Assembly (NCBI GenBank): GCA_031769625.1
Contig: JAUIMM010001598.1
Span: 62,001-126,000 of the forward strand
Reading direction: 5' to 3'
Origin: Taudactylus pleione
Taxonomy: Eukaryota; Chordata; Amphibia; Anura; Myobatrachidae
Length of the DNA stretch: 64,000 nt
Shown here one piece after another: positions 1-9,848 of the stretch; within the stretch, counting starts at the first letter, position 1; each line of letters opens with the position of its first letter. Below the pieces are notes generated by a model. That model saw nothing but the letters and a program-made list of their open reading frames with translations, did not search any database and had not been told where the DNA came from. The position numbers were made by a program, and so were the translations under genes.

Positions 1-2010
1 GCCGCTGAATCTGCCAGCGTAGCTCCTACGGTTGTGGGTGGTGGTGATGCTGTGGGTGGTGGGAGAGTGCAGCCTGTGCCGTCAACATCTGGTCAGCAAC
101 CTGTGAGTAAGCCTGGTCCTGTGTCATATGCAAGTGCTGTGGGTAGCAAGGTGCCGCCAGTTACGAGGTTCTTTACCATGGGCGCTGGTGCTGGTGCCCC
201 TGCAAAAAGGAGGAATGTGATACAGTTCAAGTGGATAGGTGAGGGATTGCCTCCTGATAAAGCGACATTTCTGGGGATGATTTTTGAACAAGGTTTCAGG
301 GCTGATGACCTTTATGCCTGCATACACCCAGTGAGTACACCAGACTATGACGTTAGTTTCATTTCCCTGAGGGGTTTACAGGCGTTTACCGCAATATGGG
401 AGCTGAAGAAGTCCCAAGCGCCTTTTTCCAACTATAGTACCCATGCCTTAACCAAGCAGGATAGGGTGAAGGTGACGGTCTTGGTAAGGAATGAGTCGCT
501 GCCGAAGGCTGACATTTTGTACTGGTTGTCGAGACACTGTATGCCTCTGGCGTCTGACCTGGAAAAGATTGACTATACGAGGGGGGTGTGGGGAGGTGCC
601 TATTCATGTTATGTACGTCTTATTCAGTCGGGCATGGACACTCAGCATATTCCGGCTGCTGCGTACATTGGCAGAGACAGATTGCAGTGTTTTTATCCTG
701 GGCAGCCGCGCACTTGCCACAAGTGTGGTAGTTTTAGGCACTTTTCTAGGGACTGTCCAGTGATTCTATGCACGATGTGTGGGAAACAGGGCCATGGGCC
801 TAGAGATTGTTCAAATGTGAGGTGCAATCTGTGTGGTGAGTCGGGTCATCCATATAGTCGTTGCCCGCAGGCTCAGCACAACGATGGGCCCAGTCGTCGT
901 GATCGTTGGGCAGTGAGGGATGATGAGGATGAGGATGATGAGCCTGCAGAGACTGGTCAACTGGGTACTGCACAGGAGCTGGCCGCAGACTTAGAGGTGA
1001 TTGCGGAAATTACTAAGGGATTGGAGGAGAGGTCGGCAAGAATTTCACCAGGAAAGACAGGAGGGGGCGGGAGTCAGAGTATCTCCACTGTTGCAAAGGG
1101 CAAAATGTTGGTAGCGGGAGGCCAGGTGGGGGATGGTAGGACTGAGGAGAGTGAAAGAGTGGAGAGGGCTGTTTCATTGAGGGTGGGTTCAGTTCCTACA
1201 GAGGTGCCGTTTACTGCAGTGAAGGGTGGTGCAAAGAGGGTGTCTCCTCTAGGAGATACTGTTGTGTGTTCCAACAGGTTCGAGGCTCTGTCATCTGATG
1301 ACGAGAGGGAGGAGGATGTGGTTACTGCTGAGGAAGTGAGCATGGTTCCTAGCAAGGTTGCTAAATCCCTTAAGGGGAAGGAGAAGCAAAAGGGATCAAA
1401 AAAGGTGCCTCAGGTGTGCAAGGAGGTTGTGGATAAATTGATTGAGGAGGCCAGGCCCAAGAGGGGTAGACCAAGGAGGAGGGGGGGGAAGGCTTTGGAT
1501 AAGTCTACCGGTGAGCAGGAGGATTCTGGTGAGAAGCATGGTGTATGGGATCCATATATTGAGGGGCCTAAGCCTGATATGGAGGTAGTGGTGGAGATGT
1601 GCCAGGAGACGGTCATAGGTCAGGAGACCGAGGAGGTGAAGGAGGTGGAAGTAGTGGAGGAAACTCCGGAATTTATGGATGTTGGCTCGGGTGATCCTGG
1701 AGGGTCTTCTGTAGAAGATCTGGGTGGGGATCCTCCTGAGGTCTTGTCAGGTGTTTTGGCAGCTCCAAAGGCCCCAGATCCTGGTCCACTTCCGCTTGTG
1801 GAGGTGCGTGAGGGTGGGGGGTCTGGAGTTGGAGGGTCAGATGACCCACAGGGTGAGGCTTTGGCCTCTGCAGCTGATGGTGTGAATGTGGTGGAGGGTG
1901 AGTTGGAAGAGGTGTCTTTGTCGGGTGATGGCCATCTTCCTTTTGGGGTAACGTGTAAGCGATCAGTCTCCTCAGACGAGGATTCTGATCGTCAGATAAA
2001 GAAAAAGTGA
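1..2010 (+). CDS. LINE ORF1 protein with three CCHC zinc knuckles (5'-partial)
   Basis: This is the RNA-binding, nucleocapsid-like partner of the retrotransposon; in LINEs ORF1p packages element RNA. The frame is already open at base 1. The apparent start at 34 is only a GTG, and the first in-frame ATG is at 178, so the real start is probably upstream and at least 669 codons are present. Residues about 75-235 (counted from base 1) form a folded-looking region resembling the RRM-like gag domain of Tx1-type and ZCCHC3-like proteins. Three C-X2-C-X4-H-X4-C knuckles follow at nt 715-756, 769-810 and 823-864. After them comes an acidic run (nt 919-942), then a long low-complexity Glu/Gly/Val/Ser-rich tail with a basic AT-hook-like KRGRPRRR at nt 1459-1482. 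The frame ends with TGA 31 bp before ORF2. Low-complexity C-terminal function is unknown. Confidence 0.88.
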   Translation, partial: AAESASVAPTVVGGGDAVGGGRVQPVPSTSGQQPVSKPGPVSYASAVGSKVPPVTRFFTMGAGAGAPAKRRNVIQFKWIGEGLPPDKATFLGMIFEQGFRADDLYACIHPVSTPDYDVSFISLRGLQAFTAIWELKKSQAPFSNYSTHALTKQDRVKVTVLVRNESLPKADILYWLSRHCMPLASDLEKIDYTRGVWGGAYSCYVRLIQSGMDTQHIPAAAYIGRDRLQCFYPGQPRTCHKCGSFRHFSRDCPVILCTMCGKQGHGPRDCSNVRCNLCGESGHPYSRCPQAQHNDGPSRRDRWAVRDDEDEDDEPAETGQLGTAQELAADLEVIAEITKGLEERSARISPGKTGGGGSQSISTVAKGKMLVAGGQVGDGRTEESERVERAVSLRVGSVPTEVPFTAVKGGAKRVSPLGDTVVCSNRFEALSSDDEREEDVVTAEEVSMVPSKVAKSLKGKEKQKGSKKVPQVCKEVVDKLIEEARPKRGRPRRRGGKALDKSTGEQEDSGEKHGVWDPYIEGPKPDMEVVVEMCQETVIGQETEEVKEVEVVEETPEFMDVGSGDPGGSSVEDLGGDPPEVLSGVLAAPKAPDPGPLPLVEVREGGGSGVGGSDDPQGEALASAADGVNVVEGELEEVSLSGDGHLPFGVTCKRSVSSDEDSDRQIKKK

Positions 2011-2041
2011 GTTGTAGTCCTACCTTTTATAATTCAGACAT
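2011..2041 (+). other. ORF1-ORF2 spacer of the retrotransposon
   Basis: This 31-bp gap separates the ORF1 stop from the ORF2 ATG. ORF2 is in a different frame from ORF1, and an in-frame TAA at 2030-2032 closes the ORF2 frame upstream, so ORF2 cannot be a readthrough or simple frameshift product from this spacer. Its first ATG is at 2042. As in L1, ORF2 would need reinitiation or another unconventional mode of translation; that is inference. Confidence 0.7.
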
Positions 2042-5000
2042 ATGGCTCCCCAACCCATACGATGCGCCACCATTAATGTGGCTTCCGTTCTTTCCGAGCG
2101 TGCTCGTTTTATGGCCTTTGATTTTTTCAGCACGGTTGATGCTGATTTTTTGTTTTTGCAGGAGACTCATGTGGGGGATTTGACCACTCTTCATAGGGCG
2201 AAAGCTCAGTGGAGGCGTGGTCCGTCCTTCTGGTCTCTTGCGGCCGAGCCGTACGGTGGGGTGGCGGTTCTTTTTACCGGTATGGTAACCATACACAGAA
2301 TTATAGAGTTGCAGGTAGGTAGGTGCATGGTTTTGGACATTAATCTAAGGGGGCAAGATCTTAGGCTGATTAACGTCTATGGACCGCAGTCGGCTTGGGA
2401 TCGGAAGTGCCTTTTTGGATTAATAAAACCGTTTCTTTTTACGGCCCAGCAGATTGTCTTTGGTGGCGATTTCAACACTGTCATTAGGCTCAAAGACAGG
2501 GGAGGTGCCAGGTCATCTCTGGGCTATGATGCAAATTTTTTAGTAGGTATGGTTAGAGAGGCTGGTCTGGTTGATGTGCATGTTCGCCATTTTCCGGACC
2601 TCACGGGTTTCACATACTTTTGTGGTAGTCGTAGATCTAGAATAGACAGGTTTTTTGTTAAGGGGTCTTCGAAAACTTTGCCTCCAGAGGTGAAGCCGGT
2701 AGAATTCTCCGACCACGTTTTTCTTTCTGTTACTTTGAATGTTTCAGAGACTCCTCAGAAAGGACGGGGCCTATGGCGCTTGAATTCAGAACTTCTGAAG
2801 GAGGAGAGGGTCAGTCAGTCTTTTAGAGACTTCTTTCAATCACAGGAGTCACTTCTGGAGGCTGGCTGGAGTAGGTCGGAGTGGTGGGAGGTATGTAAGA
2901 AGAGGACTCGGGGGTTCTTTCAGAGGCTGATAGCCCGGAGGAACTTGAGAAAAAGGTGCATCGTCCACAGATTGAGGAAAGAATTGAATTTCTTGATCTC
3001 TGAGGGTGGAGATGGTGGGGAAATCTCCCGGGTGAAGGCTCAGCTAAGGGAATTTCAGTATAGTCGTCTGGCTTCTTTGGTTCTGGAGAGGGATTATGGT
3101 AAGTACCACTCGCCTGATCCCTACCAGAGTTGCAGAAGAGCGGTCGATTTGAGGGAGATCAGGGGCCTCTGTGATGATCAGGGTACTCTCCGTGATGATA
3201 AGGAAGGTATCTTGGGAGTCATTGGGTCATATTACTCTGATCTCTTGGCTGAGCAGCCACTCATCAGAGAGAGGATGGAGACTTTTCTGAGGGAGACGCC
3301 AGGGCTCAAAGGACTTGATGCCTCTTTTGACTCCTTGGGTAATGATGTGACGGTGGAGGAAGTCAGGATAGCCATAGGCGGATTGTCTATCAAAAAGTCC
3401 CCAGGACCAGATGGTTTAACCTCTGAGTTTTATCAGGTATTTTCAGACATCCTGGCTCCTCGCCTTATGGAGGTATATAATGAGTGCCTGGGTGAGGGGT
3501 TGCTCCCTCCTTCCATGAGGTCATCCGCCCTCATATTATTGTCCAAGGGTAAGGATCCGTCTCGTATTGAGAATTGGCGCCCCATCGCTCTTCTCAATAC
3601 AGATAGGAAGATCTTGGCAAAAATCTTCTTTAATAGGCTGATGGAAATTTCCGGGCTGGTACTGTCTCCGTCTCAGCACTGCACCGTGAAGGGCCGTAGT
3701 ACATTTAGTGCTGTCCTTGGCGTCCGGGAGGCCGTGGAACGGTGTCGTGCTGAGAAGTGGGGTAAGTACTTACTGGCATTGGACCAGTCCAAGGCCTTTG
3801 ACCGTGTGAATCACAAGTACTTGTGGGCTGTGCTGGAGTGGTATGGTATTCCAACAAGGGTGGTTGATTGGCTTCGTGTTATTTACTGCCAGGCCGAAAG
3901 CTTCCCACTTGTGAATGGTTGGGTGGGCCCTGCTTTCAGGGTTGACTCCGGTGTTCGTCAGGGATGTCCCCTGAGCCCTCTCTTGTATGTGTTCGCGATT
4001 GATCCCTTCGTGAGGAGGATGGATTGTGGCACTGTGAGGGGGGTGCAGCTGGGCCCGGAGGCTCCGTTGAGAGTGGTGGCTTACGCTGATGATGTTACGG
4101 TAGTCCTGTCTTCGGAGGCAGAGGCGCGTGATGTGGAATATCTCATCTCAGAATACTCTGAAGCCTCGTGCTCAAGGGTGAACCAGGACAAGTGTGAAGC
4201 TTTCTGGATGGGGGAGGAAGGTGCTGAATTTGGCCTTCCGGACAGCCTTCCCCGGGCCAGTCCTGAAATTACGATCTTAGGTATAACATTTGACCATGGC
4301 GATTATGCCACCCGTAATTGGGATAGTAGGTTGGAAAACGCTACCAGGAAGGTGCAAGTCTGGAGGAAATGGAAGTTTTCTTACAGGGAAAGGATTCACT
4401 TGTGCAAAACCTATCTGGTCCCTATTTTTCTGTATGTCAGTTATGTATGTTTTTTGCCAGAGTCTTTGTGGACCAAGGTGAACGCCCTGTTCTTCTTTCT
4501 TTTGTGGGGGAATAGGATGAACATCGTCAAGAGAGGGATAACCTACAGGTTGAGGGAGGAAGGTGGACTAGGCATGGTCAGTCCGGTGGTTTTCTTTGCC
4601 ACAACCTTTATTAAGATGAATCTTGGTGGTCTGTTTTTGGACGGCCTCCCTCAATGGGTAGAGAGTTTTAGAGCCTGGGTGTCTCCCTTTCTTGATTTGT
4701 GGTATGATGACGGCCGTGTAAGAACCCTCAGAGTCCAGAGTGGATACCTCCCGGCCTACGTCATCCTGTGCTTGAAGGTGACAAGGCGTTGGGGGTTGAC
4801 GGTGAGTGATGTCAAAACCTTCTCCAGGAAGCAGTTGGGGAGAAGCATTTTGCGCTCTCACTTTTATGCTCCGCTGTCGCTGAAAGACTGCCCAGGCATT
4901 ATTCGCTCAGATGGGATCTCACTGTTGTTATCGGAGAGAATTCCACTGAAGTTCAGGGATATTGCTTGGCTCTCCTTCCAAGGGAGGCTTTACGTGAGGG

Positions 5001-5419
5001 GAAATATCAAGAGTCGGAGTGCCAATGATCGTGATTGTCCACGTGAGGAGTGTCTAGGGGAGGAGGAGACAATGGACCACTTCCTCTTGAAATGTCCCTT
5101 TAATGTGAAGGTTTGTAGGCAGGTCTCAAGGGCTTTACGTATCCCGTGTCTTTCGGGGCTGAGTTACCCTGAGTGGGCCTATGGAGCTTTCAAAGGGTAT
5201 GGGCGATATGATTTGACCACTATTTACTTAGTCAGCTTAGCGGTTAGGTACTGCACGTGGAATGCACGGTGTTTACTTCCCTTGAGAAACAAAATCCTTC
5301 CCTGTGTAGAGGTGGTGGGTCATGTTCTTCACGAGGTTAAGGTACTGATGGAAATGGATAAAGAGAGGTTGGATGCTGTTGGGTGGTCTAGGCGGTGGAG
5401 ACACCTAAAACCCCCTTAG
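2042..5419 (+). CDS. LINE ORF2: AP-like endonuclease / reverse transcriptase
   Basis: This enzyme nicks chromosomal DNA and copies element RNA at the nick (target-primed reverse transcription). Residues about 1-240 are an exonuclease-endonuclease-phosphatase domain with QET (Glu41), GGDFN (141-145), SRID (Asp202) and SDH (223-225), so the catalytic set is present. The reverse transcriptase spans about 430-760: SPGPDG (453-458), NWRPIALL, the motif A aspartate in LDQSKAFDRV (Asp581), GVRQGCPLSP, and YADD (681-684) with both metal-binding aspartates. A C-terminal knuckle C-X4-C-X8-H-X4-C lies at Cys999, Cys1004, His1013 and Cys1018, typical of L1-superfamily ORF2. Length is 1,125 aa, somewhat shorter than the roughly 1,300 aa of Xenopus Tx1 ORF2. 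The start is the first ATG after an in-frame stop. No stop or frameshift interrupts it, so it may be functional. Nothing suggests an RNase H domain. Confidence 0.95.
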   Translation: MAPQPIRCATINVASVLSERARFMAFDFFSTVDADFLFLQETHVGDLTTLHRAKAQWRRGPSFWSLAAEPYGGVAVLFTGMVTIHRIIELQVGRCMVLDINLRGQDLRLINVYGPQSAWDRKCLFGLIKPFLFTAQQIVFGGDFNTVIRLKDRGGARSSLGYDANFLVGMVREAGLVDVHVRHFPDLTGFTYFCGSRRSRIDRFFVKGSSKTLPPEVKPVEFSDHVFLSVTLNVSETPQKGRGLWRLNSELLKEERVSQSFRDFFQSQESLLEAGWSRSEWWEVCKKRTRGFFQRLIARRNLRKRCIVHRLRKELNFLISEGGDGGEISRVKAQLREFQYSRLASLVLERDYGKYHSPDPYQSCRRAVDLREIRGLCDDQGTLRDDKEGILGVIGSYYSDLLAEQPLIRERMETFLRETPGLKGLDASFDSLGNDVTVEEVRIAIGGLSIKKSPGPDGLTSEFYQVFSDILAPRLMEVYNECLGEGLLPPSMRSSALILLSKGKDPSRIENWRPIALLNTDRKILAKIFFNRLMEISGLVLSPSQHCTVKGRSTFSAVLGVREAVERCRAEKWGKYLLALDQSKAFDRVNHKYLWAVLEWYGIPTRVVDWLRVIYCQAESFPLVNGWVGPAFRVDSGVRQGCPLSPLLYVFAIDPFVRRMDCGTVRGVQLGPEAPLRVVAYADDVTVVLSSEAEARDVEYLISEYSEASCSRVNQDKCEAFWMGEEGAEFGLPDSLPRASPEITILGITFDHGDYATRNWDSRLENATRKVQVWRKWKFSYRERIHLCKTYLVPIFLYVSYVCFLPESLWTKVNALFFFLLWGNRMNIVKRGITYRLREEGGLGMVSPVVFFATTFIKMNLGGLFLDGLPQWVESFRAWVSPFLDLWYDDGRVRTLRVQSGYLPAYVILCLKVTRRWGLTVSDVKTFSRKQLGRSILRSHFYAPLSLKDCPGIIRSDGISLLLSERIPLKFRDIAWLSFQGRLYVRGNIKSRSANDRDCPREECLGEEETMDHFLLKCPFNVKVCRQVSRALRIPCLSGLSYPEWAYGAFKGYGRYDLTTIYLVSLAVRYCTWNARCLLPLRNKILPCVEVVGHVLHEVKVLMEMDKERLDAVGWSRRWRHLKPP

Positions 5420-5697
5420 TGGGTGGCTGACACCCTGTCTTTGTCCATACTTAGGCTTTCTATTCTATCACTTTCTACCGTAGATTTTGGTCCTTGTTTT
5501 TTGTTTGAAATGGTTTTACATGCAGCTAAGTGCTGTATCTCACTTTCTCTATGTCAATGGAGTTCGTGTTGGTAAGTTGGTGGGGGGTTTGTGGTGGTGG
5601 GATTGGTGGTGTATCTGTTGTCTTGTCATGGTGGTATGAATGGTTTCAGCTGCGCGGATCAACTTACTGTTAAGGCAGGTAGCCTGTTTGGTTTCTG
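5420..5697 (+). other. 3' UTR of the retrotransposon
   Basis: This is non-coding sequence between the ORF2 stop and the A-rich tail, about 280 bp. It is T- and G-rich, including a GT/GG-rich stretch near 5,570-5,640. No further ORF of note is present. Its 3' end carries a small stem-loop listed separately. Confidence 0.75.
5673..5689 (+). other. Possible 3'-end stem-loop of the LINE RNA
   Basis: CAGG and CCTG pair across a TAG loop (5676-5686), and the stem can be extended outwards by two G-T wobbles and one A-T. It sits about 9 bp before the tail. In some LINEs (for example UnaL2 and ZfL2) a 3' stem-loop is recognised by the element's own RT. Applying that to this element is inference, and a stem this short can occur by chance. 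Confidence 0.35.
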
Positions 5698-5723
5698 TAA
5701 TAATAAAACAAAACAAAACAAAA
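5698..5723 (+). repeat. A-rich 3' tail, TAA then (AAAAC)n, with AATAAA
   Basis: The element ends in TAATAATAA-like sequence followed by three near-perfect AAAAC units, unlike a plain poly(A). AATAAA lies at 5702-5707 at the start of the tail and could serve as the polyadenylation signal. The sequence changes character directly after it, so this is taken as the 3' boundary of the insertion. Confidence 0.75.
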
Positions 5724-5888
5724 GTCTATTATGTATTAGTCTTGGTTAATGACTGTGGCCTAAGATTAGCTTAGGTTAAGTTTGTATTGTGGTTATGATT
5801 TGCATCTTCATATTGGGTATTGTGTTTTTATCTGTATCTGTATTATTTATTCTATACATGTGTTGCAATACCTTAATAAACGGAGTAT
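5724..5888. other. Non-repetitive AT-rich flank between LINE and satellite
   Basis: About 165 bp resembles neither the retrotransposon nor the satellite monomer. It is AT-rich, has no convincing coding frame, and carries an AATAAA at 5875-5880 just before the satellite. It is the only apparent single-copy DNA in the window and is probably the original chromosomal sequence, or the remnant of another repeat, into which the LINE inserted. Confidence 0.6.
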
Positions 5889-8835
5889 GACCAAGTCCCA
5901 CAAATGTGATGTGAAATGGTTATTCTCCCATGTTGTGTTTAAGAGAAAACAGCAATTGTTCATTTTAGGCCAAAATGCATTGAAATCAATGGAAACAACA
6001 AAAGCGCATACTTTGTGTTATCTCCTCTTGTAGCAAACACAGACAGCTCAAAATTTCACTGGATGTGTTGAAGACCAACTACTACAAATGTGATGTGAAA
6101 TGGTTTTTCTCCCATGTTGCGTTTAAGAGAAAACAGCAATTGTGAATTTTAGGCCAAAATGCATTGAAAGCAATGGAAACAACAAAAGCGCATACTTTGT
6201 GTTATCTCCTCTTGTAGCAAACACAGACAGCTCAAAATTTCACCGAATGTGTTGAAGACCAAGACCCAGAAATGTGATGTGAAATGGTTTTTCTCCCATG
6301 TTGCGTTTAAGAGAAAACAGCAATTCTTCATTTTAGGCCAAAATGCATTGAAAGCAATGGAAACAACAAAAGCGCATACTTTGTGATATATCTTCTTGTA
6401 GCAAACACAGACAGCTCAAAATTTCACTGGATGTGTTGAAGACCAAGACCCACAAATGTGATGTGAAATGGTTTTTCTCCCATGTTGCGTTTAAGAGAAA
6501 ACAGCAAATGCACGTTTTAGGCCAAAATGCATTGAAAGCAATGGAAACAACAAAAGCGCATACTTTGTGTTATCTCCTCTTGTAGCAAACACAGACAGCT
6601 CAAAATTTCACTGGATGTGTTGAAGACCAAGACCCACAAATGTAATGTGAAATGGTTTTTCTCCCATGTTGCATTTAAGAGAAAACAGCAATTGTTCATT
6701 TTAGGCCAAAATGCATTGAAAGCAATGGAAACAACAAAAGCGCTTACTTTGTGTTATCTCCTCTTGTAGAAAACACAGACAGCTCAAAATTTCACTGGAT
6801 GTGTTGAAGACCAAGACCCACAAATGTGATGAGAAATGGTTTTTCTCCCATGTTGCATTTAAGAGAAAATCGCAAATGCACGTTTTAGGCCAAAATGCAT
6901 TGAAAGCAATGAAAACAACAAAAGCGCATACTTTGTGATATCTCCTCTTGTAGCAAACACAGATAGCTCAAAATTTCACTGGATGTGTTGAAGACCAAGA
7001 CCCACAAATGTGATGTGAAATGGTTTTTCTCCCATGTTGCGTTTAAGAGAAAATAGAAATTTTTCATTTTAGGCCAAAATGCATTGAAAGCAATGGAAAC
7101 AACAAAAGCGCATACTTTGTGTTATCTCCTCTTGTAGCAAACACAGACAGCTCAAAATTTCACTGGATGTGTTGAAGACCAAGACCCACAAATGTGATGT
7201 GAAATGGTTTTTCTCCCATGTTGCGTTTAAGAGAAAACAGCAAATACTCGTTTTAGGCCAAAATGCATTGAAAACAATGGAAACAACAAAAGCGCATACT
7301 TTGTGATATCTCCTCTTGTAGAAAACACAGACAGCTAAAAATTTCACTGGATGTGTTGAAGACCAAGACGACAAATGTGATGTGAAATGGTTTTTCTCCC
7401 ATGATGCGTTTAAGAGAAAACAGCAAATGCACGTTTTAGGCCAAAATGCTTTGAAAGCAATGGAAACAAGAAAAGCGCATACTTTGTGTTATCTCCGCTT
7501 GTAGAAAACACAGACAGCTCAAAATTTCACTGGATGTGTTGAAGACCAAGACCCACAAATGTGATGAGAAATGGTTTTTCTCCCATGTTGCATTTAAGAG
7601 AAAACAGCAATTGTTCATTTTAGGCCAAAATGCATTGAAAGCAATGGAAACAACAAAAGCGCATACTTTGTGATATCTCCTCTTGTAGCAAACACAGACA
7701 GCTCAAAATTTCACTGGATGTGTTGAAGACCAAGTCCCACAAATGTGATGTGAAATGGTTTTTCTCCCATGTTGTGTTTAAGAGAAAACAGCAATTGATC
7801 ATTTTAGGCCAAAATGCATTGAAATCAATGGAAACAACAAAAGCGCATACTTTGTGTTATCTCCTCTTGTAGCAAACACAGACAGCTCAAAATTTCACTG
7901 GATGTGTTGAAGACCAACTACTACAAATGTGATGTGAAATGGTTTTTCTCCCATGTTGCGTTTAAGAGAAAACAGCAATTGTGAATTTTAGGCCAAAATG
8001 CATTGAAAGCAATGGAAACAACAAAAGCGCATACTTTGTGTTATCTCCTCTTGTAGCAAACACAGACAGCTCAAAATTTCACCGAATGTGTTGAAGACCA
8101 AGACCCAGAAATGTGATGTGAAATGGTTTTTCTCCCATGTTGCGTTTAAGAGAAAACAGCAATTGTTCATTTTTTGCCAAAATGCATTGAAAGCAATGGA
8201 AACAACAAAAGCGGATACTTTCTGATATATCTTCTTGTAGCAAACACAGACAGCTCAAAATTTCACTGGATGTGTTGAAGACCAAGACCCACAAATGTGA
8301 TGTGAAATGGTTTTTCTCCCATGTTGCGTTTAAGAGAAAACAGCAAATGCACGTTTTAGGCCAAAATGCATTGAAAGCAATGGAAACAACAAAAGCGCAT
8401 ACTTTGTGTTATCTCCTCTTGTAGCAAACACAGACAGCTCAAAATTTCACTGGATGTGTTGAAGACCAAGACCCACAAATGTAATGTGAAATGGTTTTTC
8501 TCCCATGTTGCATTTAAGAGAAAACAGCAATTGTTCATTTTAGGCCAAAATGCATTGAAAGCAATGGAAACAACAAAAGCGCTTACTTTGTGTTATCTCC
8601 TCTTGTAGAAAACACAGACAGCTCAAAATTTCACTGGATGTGTTGAAGACCAAGACCCACAAATGTGATGAGAAATGTTTTTTCTCCCATGTTGCGTTTA
8701 AGAGAAAATCGCAAATGCACGTTTTAGGCCAAAATGCATTGAAAGCAATGAAAACAACAAAAGCGCATACTTTGTGATATCTCCTCTTGTAGCAAACACA
8801 GATAGCTCAAAATTTCAGTGGATGTGTTGAAGACC
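5889..8835 (+). repeat. 10-monomer block repeated in tandem (offset 1,839 bp)
   Basis: The first monomers of the array, from 5889, reappear from 7728 in the same order with the same private variants: the GACCAACTACTAC form, the AATTGTGAATTTT form, the CACCGAATG site, and ATATATCTTCTTG at about 6,390 and 8,225. The match breaks near 8,835, where the second copy enters a different monomer series. Confidence 0.75.
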
Positions 8836-9105
8836 AAGTCCCACAAATGTGATGTGAAATGGTTTTTCTCCCATTTTGCTTTAAGAGAAAACAGCAATTT
8901 TTCATTTTAGGCCAAAATGCATTGAAATCAATGGAAACAACAAAACAGCATACTTTGTGTTATCTCCTCTTGTAGCAAACACAGACAGCTCAAAATTTAA
9001 CAGGATGTGTTGAAGACCAACTACCACAAATGTGATGTGAAATGGTTTTTCTCCCATGTTGCGTTTAAGAGAAAACATCAGTTGTTCATTTTAGGCCAAA
9101 ATGCA
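6780..9105 (+). repeat. Higher-order block, copy 1 of about 2.3 kb
   Basis: This monomer series recurs at an offset of 6,620 bp (13,400-15,725) and again 4,224 bp later (17,624 onward). Shared private marks include AAATCGCAAATG, AAATACTCG, AAGACGACAAATG, CAGTGGATG, CCCATTTTGCTTTAAG and AACATCAGTTG, in the same order. Confidence 0.75.
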
Positions 9106-9112
9106 TTGAAAG

Positions 9113-9848
9113 CAATGAAAAACAACAAAAGCGCATACTTTGTGATATCTCCTCTTGTAGCAAACACAGACAGCTCAAAATTTCACTGGATGTGTTGAAG
9201 ACCAAGACCCACAAATGTGATGTGAAATGGTTTTTCTCCCATGTTGCGTTTAAGAGAAAACAGCAAATGCACGTTTTAGGCCAAAATGCATTGAAAGCAA
9301 TGGAAACAACAAAAATGCATACTTTGTGTTATCTCCTCTTGTAGCAAACACAGACAGCTCAAAATTTCACTGAATGTGTTGAAGACCAAGTCCCACAAAT
9401 GTGATGTGAAATGGTTTTTCTCCCATGTTGTGTTTAAGAGAAAACAGCAATTGTTCATTTTAGGCCAAAATGCATTGAAAGAAATGGAAACAACAAAAGC
9501 GCATACTTTGTGATATCTCCTCTTGTAGCAAACACAGACAGCTCAAAATTTCACTGGATGTGTTGAAGACCAAGACCCACAAATGTGATGTGAAATGGTT
9601 TTTCTCCCATGTTGCGTTTAAGAGAAAACAGCAAATGCACGTTTTAGGCCAAAATGCATTGAAAGCAATGGAAACAACAAAAATGCATACTTTGTGTTAT
9701 CTCCTCTTGTAGCAAACACAGACAGCTCAAAATTTCACTGAATGTGTTGAAGACCAAGTCCCACAAATGTGATGTGAAATGGTTTTTCTCCCATGTTGTG
9801 TTTAAGAGAAAACAGCAATTGTTCATTTTAGGCCAAAATGCATTGAAA
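9113..9848 (+). repeat. Two-monomer tandem duplication (offset 368 bp)
   Basis: A dimer carrying the AAAAATGCATACTTTG and CACTGAATG variants plus a GAAAGAAATGG unit occurs twice in a row (about 9,113-9,480 and 9,481-9,848). The two copies look identical across the diagnostic sites. Confidence 0.7.

Larger units (their letters stand above)
1..5723 (+). mobile_element. Tx1-like (L1-superfamily) non-LTR retrotransposon, 5' part outside window
   Basis: Two consecutive plus-strand reading frames, a CCHC-knuckle ORF1 and an endonuclease/reverse-transcriptase ORF2, are followed by a short 3' UTR and an A-rich tail. There are no long terminal repeats, integrase or protease, so this is a LINE rather than an LTR element. 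The APE-type endonuclease at the N-terminus of ORF2, the C-terminal CCHC after the RT, and RT motifs such as NWRPIALL, GVRQGCPLSP and YADD fit the L1 superfamily. The ORF1/ORF2 arrangement and wording best resemble the Tx1 group of fish and frogs. The 5' UTR and start of ORF1 lie upstream of the window, so a target-site duplication cannot be tested. Both visible ORFs are uninterrupted, which suggests a young insertion. Group assignment is by recognition of motifs, not by a tree. Confidence 0.9.

Noticed and set aside
34..2010. ORF1 starting at position 34
   Set aside because: The codon at 34 is GTG and the frame is open back to base 1; a eukaryotic ORF1 would start with ATG, so the start is probably upstream of the window.
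4290..4861. Small ORFs inside ORF2 on both strands
   Set aside because: They are shadow frames of the reverse transcriptase coding sequence without their own features.
1..5723. LTR retrotransposon or endogenous retrovirus
   Set aside because: No LTR, protease, RNase H or integrase; an APE-type endonuclease precedes the RT, which defines a non-LTR element.
5875..5880. AATAAA as the end of a host gene
   Set aside because: No upstream coding exon exists between the LINE tail and the satellite; a hexamer of this kind is expected by chance in AT-rich DNA.
5782..6033. 83-codon plus-strand frame across the flank/satellite boundary
   Set aside because: Half of it is satellite monomer and the rest is low-complexity AT-rich sequence; no domain or conserved start context.
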